Notes: generated from the sequence alone by a model not told the origin. Shown: positions 46,846 to 57,079, counted from the stretch's first letter. The stretch: DNA of 64,000 bases from Sphingobacterium daejeonense (GCF_901472535.1 NZ_LR590470.1:124001-188000), one strand, 5' to 3'. Translations and numbers: made by a program.

Positions 46846-47604
46846 TTAGGCGTTTTGCGTATCTAATTCTTTTAACCAGTCGTAACCTTTTTCTTCTAAT
46901 TCTAATGCCAATTCTTTTGTGCCCGATTTTACAATGCGACCATTGTGCAATACGTGTACAAAATCTGGGACGATATAATCCAACAAACGTTGGTAGTGTG
47001 TAATGACGATAAATGCATTGTCTTTGGAACGCAATTGGTTTACACCATTAGCTACAATCCTTAATGCATCGATGTCCAAACCTGAATCTGTTTCATCCAA
47101 AATCGATAATTTTGGATTTAACATCGCCAATTGGAAAATCTCATTACGTTTTTTCTCGCCTCCTGAGAATCCTTCGTTCAAAGAACGGTTAGCCAAGTTT
47201 GCTGAAAACTCAACCAATTGTTGCTTTTCCTTAACCATCTTCAAGAAGTCTTTTGCTTCCATCGGTTGCAATCCCTTATATTCACGGATATCGTTGACCG
47301 CAGTCTTCAAGAAGTTGATGTTAGAGACCCCAGGGATTTCAACAGGATATTGAAATGCTAAGAACAATCCCTCACGAGCACGATCCTCTGGTGATAATTC
47401 CAATAGATCAACACCATCTAGAAAAGCTTCCCCTTCAGTAACTTCGTAAGAGTCACGTCCGGCCAAAACATTTCCTAAAGTGCTCTTTCCAGCACCGTTA
47501 GGGCCCATGATCGCATGAACTTCTCCGGCTTTAACTTCTAAATTCAGTCCCTTTAATATTTGTTTGTCGTCAATCGACGCATGCAAATTCTTAATGCTTA
47601 ACAT
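46846..47604 (-). CDS. sufC: Fe-S cluster assembly ATPase SufC
   Basis: 252 aa ABC ATPase without membrane domain. Walker A GPNGAGKST, signature GFSGGEKKRNEI, Walker B LSILDETDSGLDID, and the switch His in VITHYQRLLDYI. SufC drives conformational change of the SufBD scaffold. 14 bp behind sufB. Confidence 0.97.
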   Translation of the reverse strand: MLSIKNLHASIDDKQILKGLNLEVKAGEVHAIMGPNGAGKSTLGNVLAGRDSYEVTEGEAFLDGVDLLELSPEDRAREGLFLAFQYPVEIPGVSNINFLKTAVNDIREYKGLQPMEAKDFLKMVKEKQQLVEFSANLANRSLNEGFSGGEKKRNEIFQLAMLNPKLSILDETDSGLDIDALRIVANGVNQLRSKDNAFIVITHYQRLLDYIVPDFVHVLHNGRIVKSGTKELALELEEKGYDWLKELDTQNA

Positions 47605-47618
47605 ATTCTATCTTATTT

Positions 47619-49070
47619 CTATCCTACCGACCCTTCTAAGGAGATCGCTAATAATTTCTGTGCCTCAACGGCAAATTCCATTGGTAATTGATTCAATACT
47701 TCTTTAGCATAACCATTCACGATGAGACCAACAGCTTTCTCCGAATCAATACCACGTTGATTTAAATAGAAAACTTGATCCTCGCCGATTTTTGATGTGG
47801 TCGCTTCGTGCTCTAGAGTAGCAGTTTTGTTCTTGCTCTCGATATATGGGAATGTGTGGGCTCCACAGCGGTCTCCAATCAATAAACTGTCACATTGTGT
47901 GAAGTTTCTTGAATTGTCCGCGTTAGGACCAATTCTCACCAATCCTCTGTAACTATTGTGACTGTGTCCAGCAGAGATACCTTTAGAAATAATCTTCGAA
48001 CGAGTATTCTTTCCTAAGTGAATCATTTTTGTTCCTGTATCTGCTAATTGCTTGTTCCTAGTCATTGCAACTGAATAGAACTCACCTACGGAATGGTCAC
48101 CCTTAAGGATAACGCCTGGATACTTCCATGTAATAGCAGAACCTGTTTCAACCTGAGTCCATGAAATTTTAGAATGGTCCCCTTTACAGATACCACGTTT
48201 CGTCACAAAGTTGTAGATACCGCCTTTTCCGTCTTTGTCACCAGGATACCAGTTCTGAACAGTCGAATACTTAATCTCTGCATTGCGCATAGCAATTAAT
48301 TCAACAACCGCAGCATGCAATTGGTTCTCATCACGCATTGGAGCTGTACAGCCCTCTAAGTATGAAACATATGAATCGTCATCCGCAATGATCAAGGTGC
48401 GCTCAAACTGACCCGTATTCTGAGCATTGATACGAAAATAGGTCGATAGTTCCATCGGGCAACGAACACCCTTTGGAATATAAACAAATGAACCATCTGA
48501 AAATACCGCAGAATTCAATGCCGCATAGATGTTATCTGTTTGGGGAACAACAGTTCCTAAATATTGTTTAACTAATTCTGGATGCTCTTGAACAGCCTCG
48601 CCAAACGAACAGAAAATTACTCCTTGTTCTTTCAGCTTTTCCCTAAAGGTAGTTTTAACCGATACGGAATCAAATACTGCATCAACAGCTACTACACCCG
48701 CAAGAATCTTTTGCTCATCCAATGGAATGCCTAACTTTTCAAAAGTTGACAATAACTCCGGATCAACCTCGTCTAAACTCTCCAATTGCTTCTTTGGCTT
48801 CGGAGCTGCATAGTAAGATAAATCTTGAAAATCAACTTCTGGGTTCTTGAAGTTCTGCCATGTAGGCATGCTCATCTTCAAGAAATGTTGATAGGCCTTC
48901 AAACGCCACTCCAATAACCATTCCGGCTCGTTTTTCTTCTGAGAAATCAATCGGATAGTATCTTCGTTAAGCCCTTTTGGCGCAATTTCCATCTCGATGT
49001 CGGTCGTAAAACCGTACTTATATTCTTCGAGCTCTAACTCTTTTAATAAATCGTCGTCTTTGGTGCTCAT
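47619..49070 (-). CDS. sufB: Fe-S cluster assembly protein SufB
   Basis: 483 aa, full length. Typical segments: [96 protein letters not shown] and [16 protein letters not shown]. It accepts sulfur and builds the [4Fe-4S] cluster with SufC and SufD. First gene of the operon. No sufS or sufE follows sufD in this window, although they often do in related genomes. Confidence 0.97.
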   Translation of the reverse strand: MSTKDDDLLKELELEEYKYGFTTDIEMEIAPKGLNEDTIRLISQKKNEPEWLLEWRLKAYQHFLKMSMPTWQNFKNPEVDFQDLSYYAAPKPKKQLESLDEVDPELLSTFEKLGIPLDEQKILAGVVAVDAVFDSVSVKTTFREKLKEQGVIFCSFGEAVQEHPELVKQYLGTVVPQTDNIYAALNSAVFSDGSFVYIPKGVRCPMELSTYFRINAQNTGQFERTLIIADDDSYVSYLEGCTAPMRDENQLHAAVVELIAMRNAEIKYSTVQNWYPGDKDGKGGIYNFVTKRGICKGDHSKISWTQVETGSAITWKYPGVILKGDHSVGEFYSVAMTRNKQLADTGTKMIHLGKNTRSKIISKGISAGHSHNSYRGLVRIGPNADNSRNFTQCDSLLIGDRCGAHTFPYIESKNKTATLEHEATTSKIGEDQVFYLNQRGIDSEKAVGLIVNGYAKEVLNQLPMEFAVEAQKLLAISLEGSVG

Positions 49071-49117
49071 ATCTCTTTCACTTTAAAAATGGGTAAGCGC
49101 CCACTAGTTTTGAATTG

Positions 49118-49125
49118 CAAAGTTA
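49118..49125 (-). promoter_or_regulatory. -7 promoter box TAACTTTG of the suf operon
   Basis: Exact TAnnTTTG match on the minus strand, 47 bases before the sufB start. The rest of the 320-bp gap to the Lrp gene (49071-49391) is AT-rich, with no gene seen. Confidence 0.5.
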
Positions 49126-49391
49126 CGACTAAAAAAGCATAAAATAGCCTGTTTTGTGTTCTTCTTACACCCCATATCATAAAAAAAATGATAAAAGTCA
49201 TTTCTCTCGCATTTCAAGCTATTTAGAATCGTTATATTATGACAATAGAATGATTGATATAAATAAAATCAATTAATAATGTTTCTTAAAATCAATTGTA
49301 ACTATATAATACCCCGCCAACAAATTGGAAATACATTTTGCATTAAACCAAATAAAATTTTGTATATTTATCGTTCTTTAATTTTATTTAA

Positions 49392-49868
49392 ATGCCTATG
49401 TCTTACCAACCAGATAAAACGGACTTAAAAATCTTGAAGTTGCTTCAGGAAAACGGACGTATCACGAATTTGCAATTGGCGACCAATATTGGACTATCGC
49501 CCGCTCCCACTTTGGAACGCGTCCGCAAGCTCGAAAATTCTGGTTTCATCAAAAGTTATCACGCTTTTGTAGATGAAGAAAAATTAGGACTGGGAATTAA
49601 ATCTTTTATACAAATCTCACTAGACTTTCATACGCATAACGCAATCCCAGAATTTGTCGAAGCTGTACGTGCAATACCGGAAGTTACGGAATGTCATCAC
49701 GTAACGGGAAACTGCGACTTTATGTTGAAAGTATATGTCAAAGATATTAAGGCATATGAAGCCGTAATCATGGAAAAAATCTCAAAAATACCTTTTGTCA
49801 AAACTTTCCAGACGATGATGATTATGTCAACAAGTAAAAAGGAACCAATTGTACCGCTAGAGTATTAA
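49392..49868 (+). CDS. Lrp/AsnC family transcriptional regulator
   Basis: 158 aa. N-terminal winged HTH (about 5-60, DLKILKLLQENGRITNLQLATNIGLSPAPTLERVRKLE) and C-terminal ligand-binding RAM domain (ECHHVTGNCDFMLKVYVKDI). A feast/famine-type regulator that senses amino acids. Start at 49392 or the ATG at 49398. It has an AT-rich promoter region and is 10 bp upstream of the next gene, so the two may be co-transcribed. Target unknown. Confidence 0.92.
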   Translation: MPMSYQPDKTDLKILKLLQENGRITNLQLATNIGLSPAPTLERVRKLENSGFIKSYHAFVDEEKLGLGIKSFIQISLDFHTHNAIPEFVEAVRAIPEVTECHHVTGNCDFMLKVYVKDIKAYEAVIMEKISKIPFVKTFQTMMIMSTSKKEPIVPLEY

Positions 49869-49878
49869 TCTTTTTAGA

Positions 49879-50862
49879 ATGTCATATCAAGATTCTGCAA
49901 TCATATTGACATGGCCAGATGCCACCATACGTGGAGATGAAAAATGGATGATGTTTTTCAAAAAAATCGGTATTGTCAAAAACCTGAACTTTAAGGTAGG
50001 TCACACCGGAGTCGTTTTGGTAAATCACCGAAACGGAGAAATGTTCTTTTATGACTTTGGAAGATATATTACTCCCAGAGGATACGGCAGAGCAAGGTCA
50101 AAAGACTCCGACCCCATGCTCGAAATTAAAGTCAAAGCAAAAATCGAAAATTCCGAAATCCAAAATATCGAAGGAATCGTCAAGCACTTTGAAACATTGA
50201 AGTCTGCAATGTATGGTGAAGGTAGATTGTTCTTCAGCATAGCAAAAAACATAAACTTTGATATCGCAAAAGAATATGGCGACCAATGTGTACAAGAAGG
50301 AACATTCCCTTATGGTGCAGTAGCAAAAAACAACAATAATTGCTCCCGATTTATTACAAGAATGTTGATGAAATCCTCGCCGAAGTATCACTATTGGCAT
50401 GGAATTAACCTTCCGGAAACAATTAAAGCAAGCCCCATCAGCAATATTGTTAACGTATGCAATAGCAGAATGGTCAGTAGCTATACCCCACAAGAAGGAT
50501 TGAAAACCTTCAAAATGAACCGATGGAAATCATTCTTTTTCCTGGTTAAACAATTGGGTGATAACGTATTCAGGAATAAAGCTAGTCTGCTGCCTAATGA
50601 TATTATAATCGGTGCAGTAAACTTTAGGTCTAAACCAATATCTGTCCCTAAGCATGCTAAATACTTAGGCGGTGTAGGTGATGGAGCTTGGTATTACCTT
50701 AACGAAAGACCTGACAACCACATTGAATCAGTCGTTATTCAACACAGGGAAAATCTCGAGTATGTAGTGTTGGGTGAAGCTGTTCAGCCAATAGATTTTC
50801 ATGCAGATTGGGAAATAACATACGATAGCCATATGATGTTTACTCATATCATCCCAAAATGA
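49879..50862 (+). CDS. Protein of unknown function with a His...Cys layout suggestive of a permuted papain-like fold
   Basis: 327 aa, no signal peptide. Recognisable features: AIILTWPDATIRGDEKWM at the N-terminus, VGHTGVVLVNHRNGEMFFYDFGRYITPRGYGRARS in the first third, and NNNNCSRFITRML near residue 160. A His in a hydrophobic beta-strand (GHTGVVLV) followed later by an Asn-Cys pair at a helix start is the order seen in permuted NlpC/P60- or LRAT-like hydrolases. That assignment is inference. The C-terminal 140 residues (GVGDGAWYYLNERPDNHIESVVI) form a separate beta-rich domain. It follows an Lrp regulator gene by 10 bp. Confidence 0.6.
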   Translation: MSYQDSAIILTWPDATIRGDEKWMMFFKKIGIVKNLNFKVGHTGVVLVNHRNGEMFFYDFGRYITPRGYGRARSKDSDPMLEIKVKAKIENSEIQNIEGIVKHFETLKSAMYGEGRLFFSIAKNINFDIAKEYGDQCVQEGTFPYGAVAKNNNNCSRFITRMLMKSSPKYHYWHGINLPETIKASPISNIVNVCNSRMVSSYTPQEGLKTFKMNRWKSFFFLVKQLGDNVFRNKASLLPNDIIIGAVNFRSKPISVPKHAKYLGGVGDGAWYYLNERPDNHIESVVIQHRENLEYVVLGEAVQPIDFHADWEITYDSHMMFTHIIPK

Positions 50863-50979
50863 CCAGAAGATAAAGATCAATCACATCGAAATCTTATCAA
50901 CTGAAGATTACAAGTATAAAAACTTAATCGAGCGGTACGCTTAGATTACACTATACCCTGCCAGTCAATCGGCAGTTTA

Positions 50980-51626
50980 TTATGAATATCTCAAATATTC
51001 GTTTGCTTTCGAGAAATGAGCACAGCCGAAAAACCCACGATACACGGATAGGGGTGAAGGATGGACTGCCGTTAAAATAAGATGCTTTTTGCTGTCTATC
51101 AGAGCCGATTTCTTGATTGCATAACTTCCCCAAAGTAAGAAAAACAACATTTTCTGCTTGGTCTGAAAATGGATTTTATAATCTCATCGGTAAAAAATTC
51201 CCAACCTTTCTTTTGGTGAGAACCAGCTTCATGTGCCCTAACAGTAAGCGTGGCGTTCAGCAATAAGACACCTTGTTCTGCCCATTTGCTAAGATTACCA
51301 TGATTAGGGTATTTGAACCCCGGGATATCCGTAACCAATTCAGTATAAATATTTCTCAAGCTTGGTGGAATTGCAATCCCAGCAGGAACAGAAAACGATA
51401 GACCATGCGCCTGACCATCATTATGATAAGGATCCTGACCCAAAATTACAACCTTCAGGTTGTTCAACGGAGTCAGCCGAAAAGCATTGAAAACCAAGTC
51501 TGCCGACGGAAAAACCTGATGTAAACTCCGCTCGTTCCTCACAAATTCTGAGAGCTCCTGTAGTTTTGAAGTCTGAAATAATGGTTTTATAATAGAATCC
51601 CAAGATGAATCGAAACGTTCTGACAT
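50980..51626 (-). pseudogene. ung: Uracil-DNA glycosylase, two frame breaks
   Basis: Family 1 UDG, about 215 aa. The catalytic water-activating motif GQDPYHNDGQAHGL, the VLLLNATLTV strand and the C-terminal [11 protein letters not shown] (with the leucine-loop His) are all encoded. The last two pieces are out of frame as given: an extra A at 51166-51169 ([12 protein letters not shown]) and an extra T at 51136 ([14 protein letters not shown]). Repair gives the stop at 50980 after ANEYLRYS. Removes uracil from DNA in base-excision repair. Single gene. Confidence 0.93.
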
Positions 51627-51721
51627 AGCTTTTGATAAAATTTTACATTATTTTGCTGTAACAAGTTGTATACTACAGCAATTTAACGGATATTTGCAAA
51701 CTTACAGTATTAAGCATAATT

Positions 51722-52260
51722 ATGTCAAATATAGTTCGCATTATAATTTGTAGTTTATTGGTAATCGGAACAGTTGCTTTGTTCTGGATTGGACAATGGG
51801 GCTGGGGGATTTTAGCAATCCTGATTACGATTTTGGCTTGGGTGACCGTTTTCTTCAACGAGAAAATGTTGATCGCACAATGGTTCCTCCGTAAAGAACG
51901 TATGGATAAAGCCGAAGTATGGTTGAACAAAATCAAAAACTACGAAAAGAATTAATCAATGCACAGCACGGTTATTACCATATGCTGTTAGGATTGATCG
52001 AATCCCAAAGAGCACCGTTACAATCAGAAAAATATTTCAAAAAAGCCCTAACCATGGGTCTACATATGGACCATAATGTCGCTTTGGCGAAATTATCCCT
52101 TGCAGGAATCGCAATGGCAAAACGTAATAAACGCGAAGCTGAAAAACTCCTGGCAGAAGCTAAAAAAGCTGATAAAAACAAACTCCTTGAAGAGCAAATC
52201 AAAATGATGAAAGCTCAAATGGGAATGATGGATAAACAACAATTTAGGTATTCTAGATAG
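51722..52260 (+). pseudogene. Membrane-anchored TPR-like protein of unknown function, one frame break
   Basis: About 178 aa after repair. Two N-terminal membrane helices (IIICSLLVIGTVALFWIG and WGILAILITILAWVTVFF), then a soluble helical region with TPR-like spacing (AEVWLNKIKNY, GYYHMLLGLIESQ, AEKYFKKALTMGL-like, ALAKLSLAGIAMAKRNKREAEKLL) and a Met/Gln-rich end. A missing A at 51945-51948 splits it (NYEKELINAQHGYY). Function not known. The heptamer repeats start at its stop codon. Confidence 0.7.
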
Positions 52261-52295
52261 ACAATAGACAATAGACACTAGACATAAGACATTAG
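52254..52295 (+). repeat. Dispersed 7-base repeat, AGACA type (site 2 of 4)
   Basis: Five tandem heptamers of the form TAGACAA, TAGACAC, TAGACAT and AAGACAT run directly from the stop codon of the TPR-like gene. The inverted partner array lies at 52773-52827, so the two enclose the hairpin island. Confidence 0.7.
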
Positions 52296-52313
52296 AAATT
52301 GCATAGTTTCGAG

Positions 52314-52346
52314 AAAGGTCAGGAGGAAATCCTGACCTTTTTTATT
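52314..52346 (+). terminator. Rho-independent terminator behind the TPR-like gene
   Basis: AAAGGTCAGGA pairs with TCCTGACCTTT across a GGAAA loop, followed by a T-run. Confidence 0.88.
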
Positions 52347-52359
52347 TTTACAGCAAGCC

Positions 52360-52762
52360 GAGGCGGGTGTGGACACCAACCACGGCAGAACAAGACCATA
52401 CACCCCAAAAACCCTATCGGGCAATGTCATTAAGTAAAAAAAAATAAGGCAATTGACATATTTTCAGTGGCAGGTGGGGACACCTGCCACGGCGAGAACA
52501 AGGCAATACTTCTCAAAAACCCCATCGGGGTTAAGTGCCATAGGCATGAAATATATCTTAAATGCCGTAGGCATGTAATATCTATAGCATGAATATCGCC
52601 TCATTAACCAACGCCGTAGGTGTGGCATGTTTGTTTAAATTCGCCGAGCCAACCCCAGTGGGTTGTAACTATTATAGTTTTTTTGGGCCGCCGCGACTTT
52701 TTTAAATAGCCGTATCCGCAATTGATGGTTGGTGGGGACACCAACCATGGCAGGAAAAATGA
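52360..52762. repeat. Island of repeated hairpins with compensating base changes
   Basis: Three related hairpin units: 52362-52394 (stem GGGTG/CACC), 52467-52502 (GGCAGGTG/CACCTGCC) and 52724-52760 (GGTTGGTG/CACCAACC). All have a loop of TGGA or GGGA and a following ACGGC or ATGGC plus AGAA. Units 2 and 3 differ in both arms so that pairing is kept. Between them are smaller palindromes: CCCATCGGGG (52520-52530, echoed as CCCTATCGGG at 52411-52421), ATGCCGTAGGCAT (52562-52574), CCAACGCCGTAGGTGTGG (52608-52625) and CAACCCCAGTGGGTTG (52650-52665). No coding frame is supported. Units 1 and 2 continue into a shared AAAAACCC(C/T)ATCGGG tract, so about 70 bp are repeated. Confidence 0.75.
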
Positions 52763-52772
52763 TCGCTTTCCA

Positions 52773-52827
52773 CTATCTCAAATCTCAAATCTCACATCTC
52801 ATATCCGGCATCGCCTACTGTCTATTC
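52773..52827 (-). repeat. Dispersed 7-base repeat, GATNTGA plus AGACA types (site 3 of 4)
   Basis: On the minus strand this is four GATNTGA heptamers and an AGACAGTAG piece, interrupted by a short GC-rich insert. It overlaps the last codons and stop of the M19 dipeptidase gene. Confidence 0.65.
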
Positions 52828-53988
52828 CCCCTCATTCTCCCTTAAAAGCCTCAAGAAATTCTGCCCCATTATTTTGGCTACATCTTCTTCACTATATCCT
52901 CTTTCCAGCAACGCTTTGGTCAATACCGGAAACTTAGAAACATCTTCCAACCCTTGAGGTGGAGACTCGATACCATCGAAATCAGAACCAATAGCAACAT
53001 GGTCTATCCCAACTTTTTTAACTAAATAATCAATATGTTCCAAAACTTTCTCAAAAGGGGCATTTGCCAAGTGTTTCTGCTTTGCGGAAAGAGCGGAATA
53101 CATTTTTCCAATAGAATATTTCCTGTTGACGCTGTCTTTTTTATGAGATTTAAAATATAGGTCTCGAACCCGCTTTACGTATTTGGAATCCAAAAATTCT
53201 GAATAAAAATTGACGCCTATAACCCCTCCATTCTTCTTCAAGGCTTCCAACTGAGCATCCTTGAGGTTGCGATAGTGTGGAGTCAAAGCCGCAGCATTGC
53301 TATGGGATACCAAAACTGGTTTCGTCGTTATGCTCAACACATCATAGAAAGTTTGCTCGCCAGCATGTGAAAGGTCTACCATCATGCCCAATTCATTCAT
53401 CTTACGGATAATATTTTTCCCTTGCTCTGTCAGCCCTTTCCCTTTGCTTCCTTTTGTCTTAACCTCCTCAGCAGCCGCAGTGACCCACGGAAGGTTATAG
53501 TTCCAAGTCAAGGTCAGGTATCTAGCCCCACGATTATACAAGGCTTCTAAGTTGGCTTCACTGCCCTCGATCATATTTCCACCTTCAATACCAATTAAAG
53601 CAGCTATCTTACCAACTTCAATAATCCTTTGAATATCCGAGGAATTCTTGGCCAGCTCAATTTTCTCGGGATTCTTGAAAATGACCTTTTCCAATGCGTC
53701 AATCTGATCGTTGGCATGTTTAAATGCATTCTTTTTCCACTTCTTATCATCCGACCAAACAGCAAATACTTGAACATCCACTCCTCCTTCTTTCAATCTA
53801 GGTAGATCTGTATGATCGCTTTTTAACCGCTTGCTGATGTCTTTCCCAGGAAGAATGCTCGTTATAATAACATCATTATGACCATCTACAACGATCAAAT
53901 CCTCATGGATCTTTTTATAATCGGTTTGAGCCATGCTTTTTAAAGCAATTCCTCCTAATAGGAATGAAAATATGAGTAGCTTTTTCAT
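52822..53988 (-). CDS. Membrane dipeptidase, peptidase family M19 (renal dipeptidase-like), secreted
   Basis: 388 aa. Signal peptide (FLLGGIALKSMAQ). The zinc-binding TIM barrel is complete: VDGHNDVI (His, Asp), ALIGIEGGNMI (bridging Glu), VDLSHAG and VLVSHSNAAAL (His ligands), RNLKDAQLEALKKNGGVIGVNF, and AIGSDFDGI. Hydrolyses dipeptides, including those with a D-residue at the C-terminus. The start codon overlaps the stop of the upstream serine hydrolase by one base (TAATG), so the two are coupled. The 3' end coincides with a heptamer repeat block. Confidence 0.94.
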   Translation of the reverse strand: MKKLLIFSFLLGGIALKSMAQTDYKKIHEDLIVVDGHNDVIITSILPGKDISKRLKSDHTDLPRLKEGGVDVQVFAVWSDDKKWKKNAFKHANDQIDALEKVIFKNPEKIELAKNSSDIQRIIEVGKIAALIGIEGGNMIEGSEANLEALYNRGARYLTLTWNYNLPWVTAAAEEVKTKGSKGKGLTEQGKNIIRKMNELGMMVDLSHAGEQTFYDVLSITTKPVLVSHSNAAALTPHYRNLKDAQLEALKKNGGVIGVNFYSEFLDSKYVKRVRDLYFKSHKKDSVNRKYSIGKMYSALSAKQKHLANAPFEKVLEHIDYLVKKVGIDHVAIGSDFDGIESPPQGLEDVSKFPVLTKALLERGYSEEDVAKIMGQNFLRLLRENEGE

Positions 53989-55718
53989 TATTTAGCGTTA
54001 AAGATAGTCTCATAAATAACGTCTTGAATCCTGCTCCTGACATTCAAGTCGTAGATTTTGGTGGATACTTGCGGATGGACTCTGTTGGAAAGGAATATAT
54101 AGATAAATTGATTGCTAGGATCTACCCATATACATGTTCCTGTATACCCAGTATGTCCATATACAGATGAATTCGCTAGTTTCGAAGGGTAATCAGCACC
54201 TTTTTTGGGATCAAATCTGTCAAATCCCAAGCCACGGCGACTTGTTTTTAGATTGTTTTGATGTAAATAAATCGATTGTCTCAGGTCTGAAATATCGAAC
54301 ACCACCATATTCACCTCTATTCAACAATAACTGACCATAAATAGCCAAATCATTGGCCGAGGCAAATAGTCCAGCATGTCCTGCAACTCCACCAGCCATA
54401 GCAGCACCTTCATCATGGACATAACCCTGCAATAATACTTTTCTAAAGGCGGTGTCTTGTTGAGTAGGAACTATTTGATTTTTATTGAAACGGTCCCTAG
54501 GTAAGTAGCCCGCAGTTTTCATCCCAATAGGCTGATACAGAATTTCCTGAACATAATCTTGCATAGGAGTAGATGTCTCATGTTCTGAAACCTCCTTCAT
54601 AACATACATACTGATGTCTGAATATACATAGTTGCCGATAGGCTTCACTGTTGAATTCAACATCTCTGGCCACATTACATCCCTATAATAATTGTTTTTC
54701 AGATAGGCATTGTCAGCAACCTTTACCTGATGGGTTGCTGAGGCTGTTGTTTGGAGATCTCCAGGTTTTAAATTCTTATAAAAAGGAATAAATGGAGTAA
54801 ATCCCGCCTCATGCAACAAAACTGTCCTTAAAGTGATATTGGCTTTGTTGCTGTTTTTTGCTTGCCATAGATAATGACCCATCGTACTGTCTAGATGGAT
54901 GATATTATTTTCCTGCAGATGCATGACAACAGGCGTCGTCCCAGCTATCTTGCTGATTGAAGCAAGATCGTAGATGTCATAAATGCTATTGGCTTGTTTT
55001 TTATCATAGGTGTGGCTACCGTATGCCTTTTCAAAAATTACCTGTCCGTCCTTAATGGCCATGACCATCATACCTGGAGCAGCAAGTTGTTCTATAGCAT
55101 CTTTGGCAATTGCGTCAATTTGATTGGTCATTTTCCCAATATCAAGCCCTGATTGTTTCCCTTTCGTATATTGCAATCGTGTCTGTGTAGTCTTGTTAGA
55201 ACCAGAAGTAATGCTAAACCACCGAAAATAGACATAGCAGCATTGGCTTGTGCCTCCTCGTTTAAATCTGGAGAGGTCAAAATACTCGCAAATCTCCCTA
55301 AATTTGCAGCTGATAAGCCAATATTAACGTAATTTATATCATTGCCGAATTTACAGAGAATCACATCTTTTCGGTTGACAGCAGATTGTAATACCATCGC
55401 TAAATGATCAGGTCTGAGTTCCTCAACAGTACCGGCAACAATAATGGTATTATAATACTTGGTATGTTCGTCGTATTGCTCAAATCCAAAATTCTTGACC
55501 TCAGCATAACGTTGTAACTGCTGGATAAAAGGAGCATATTTTACACTGTCGGAGGTAATTACAGCGATTCTACGAGCATCTAATCTAGTGAATGGAATAA
55601 TATTGCGGTTGTTGTTTAATAGTACAGTTTCATTTTGAATGACTTGTTTGTACTGTGCCTGCGCATAAGATAAGCCAATAGCTAGAAAAATACCTAGTAG
55701 ATTGAGAAAACGAATCAT
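53988..55718 (-). pseudogene. Secreted serine hydrolase: GH3 C-terminal-like domain fused to beta-lactamase domain, two frame breaks
   Basis: About 575 aa after repair. Signal peptide ending YAQAQ, then a domain like the C-terminal part of GH3 enzymes (ETVLLNNNRNIIPFTRLDARRIAVI, about 25-190). A beta-lactamase/PBP domain follows with SxxK in LASISKIAG, YSD-type YVYSDISMYVMKE, and HTG in YGHTGYTGTCIW. In many Bacteroidota these domains follow a complete GH3 TIM barrel in a protein near 1000 aa; here the signal peptide is directly before the second domain and the barrel is absent. Breaks: a T missing near 55209-55212 (GGLAITSGSNKTTQ) and one near 54245-54249 (QSKKTSRRGLGFD). Likely acts on cell-wall peptides or a D-ester; coupled to the M19 dipeptidase. 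Confidence 0.75.
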
Positions 55719-55806
55719 AATTGTTTAAGGGTTTCTTAATGTAAATGTACAAATAAAACGCACAAACACGCATGGCAAGCGTGTAATAATTCTGTATATT
55801 TGGTTT

Positions 55807-57079
55807 ATGCCAGAATTAGTGGATAACAAAACTGTATTTACCTTATTGGAGGTGTCGAGAAGCATTCAAAAGACGATTGCAGACCGATATAAAAGCCTTT
55901 ATTGGATAAAAGCAGAAATGAATAAACTCAACCATTATTCCCACTCCGGTCATTGTTATCCCGAATTATTAGAAAAAAAAGAAGGTAAGGTCGTGGCTGA
56001 AATGCGCTCCATCCTTTGGAAAATGGACTATCAGCGCATAAACAAGCAATTTAAAGAGGTTTTAGGAGAACCACTGCGCGAAGGTATCACCATGCTCTTT
56101 CAGGCAGGGATATCCTATGACCCTTTATATGGCTTCAGCCTGAAAATCGTTGACATTGATCCCCACATTCGTTTTGGGTGAGTTGGAAAAGGAAAAAAAG
56201 GAAAGCATCAAAAATCTCCAAGAGGAAGGAATATTTGATGCCAACAGAAGATTGCCTTTTCCGTTGATTCCAAAAAGGCTCGCAATAATTTCAGTTGAAA
56301 CAAGTAAAGGACTGTCTGACTTCTTTAAAATTATAGATGGTAACCCCTGGGGATACAAAATAGAATATACCCTCTTTCCAGCACTATTACAAGGTGATAA
56401 ATCCATCAGTTCTATAATCAAGCAATTGGAAGTAATTGCAGATAGATTGGAGAATTTTGATACCGTTGCCATAATTCGAGGTGGTGGGGGTGACGTAGGA
56501 CTGAGTTCATATAATAATTACTTTTTATCCAAGGCGATAGCAATTTTCCCTATCCCTGTTTTAACGGGTATTGGACACTCAACTAATGAGACGGTCAGCG
56601 AAATGGTCGCTTACAAAAATGCAATTACTCCAAGTGAATTGGCAGATTTCCTGTTGCAGAAATTCCATAATTTCGCAATTCCAGTCGATCAAGCCCAAGA
56701 AAGGATTGTAAGAGCAGTACGTAGTACCTTTGATGATGAAAGCGCAAAATTAAAGCATATCATCTCAGCAATCTCTTGGAACAGTAAAACAAGGTTGCTC
56801 AAAGACAAGTCCCTAATCAATAACCTACAAAATCACCTGATCCGCCATAGTAGACAAAAAATTAAAGAAAATCAATCGCAATTACAACATATTGAGCGTA
56901 TACTAGGAATTGTAAACCCAATTCATATCCTCAAAAGAGGATTCAGTATTGTAAGAATAGATGGAAAATCCGTCCATAAATTAGACCAGGTAGAAGTAGG
57001 ATCCCAATTAGTAATCCAGCTCGAAGACGGTAAACTGATTTCAAAAGTTATACAAAAAGATGAACAAAATGGAAAATAA
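55807..57079 (+). pseudogene. xseA: Exodeoxyribonuclease VII large subunit, one frame break
   Basis: About 423 aa when repaired. N-terminal OB-fold (WIKAEMNKLNHYSHSGHCYPELLEK), catalytic core (RLAIISVETSKGLSDFFKII; VAIIRGGGGDVGLSSYNNY; PVLTGIGHSTNETVSEMVAY) and a C-terminal helical/beta part (ILKRGFSIVRIDGKSV). An extra C at 56161-56164 breaks the frame (DIDPTFVLGELEKEK). A TATATTTG box ends four bases before the ATG (55795-55802), so any transcript from it would be almost leaderless. With XseB it degrades single-stranded DNA from either end. Confidence 0.95.
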
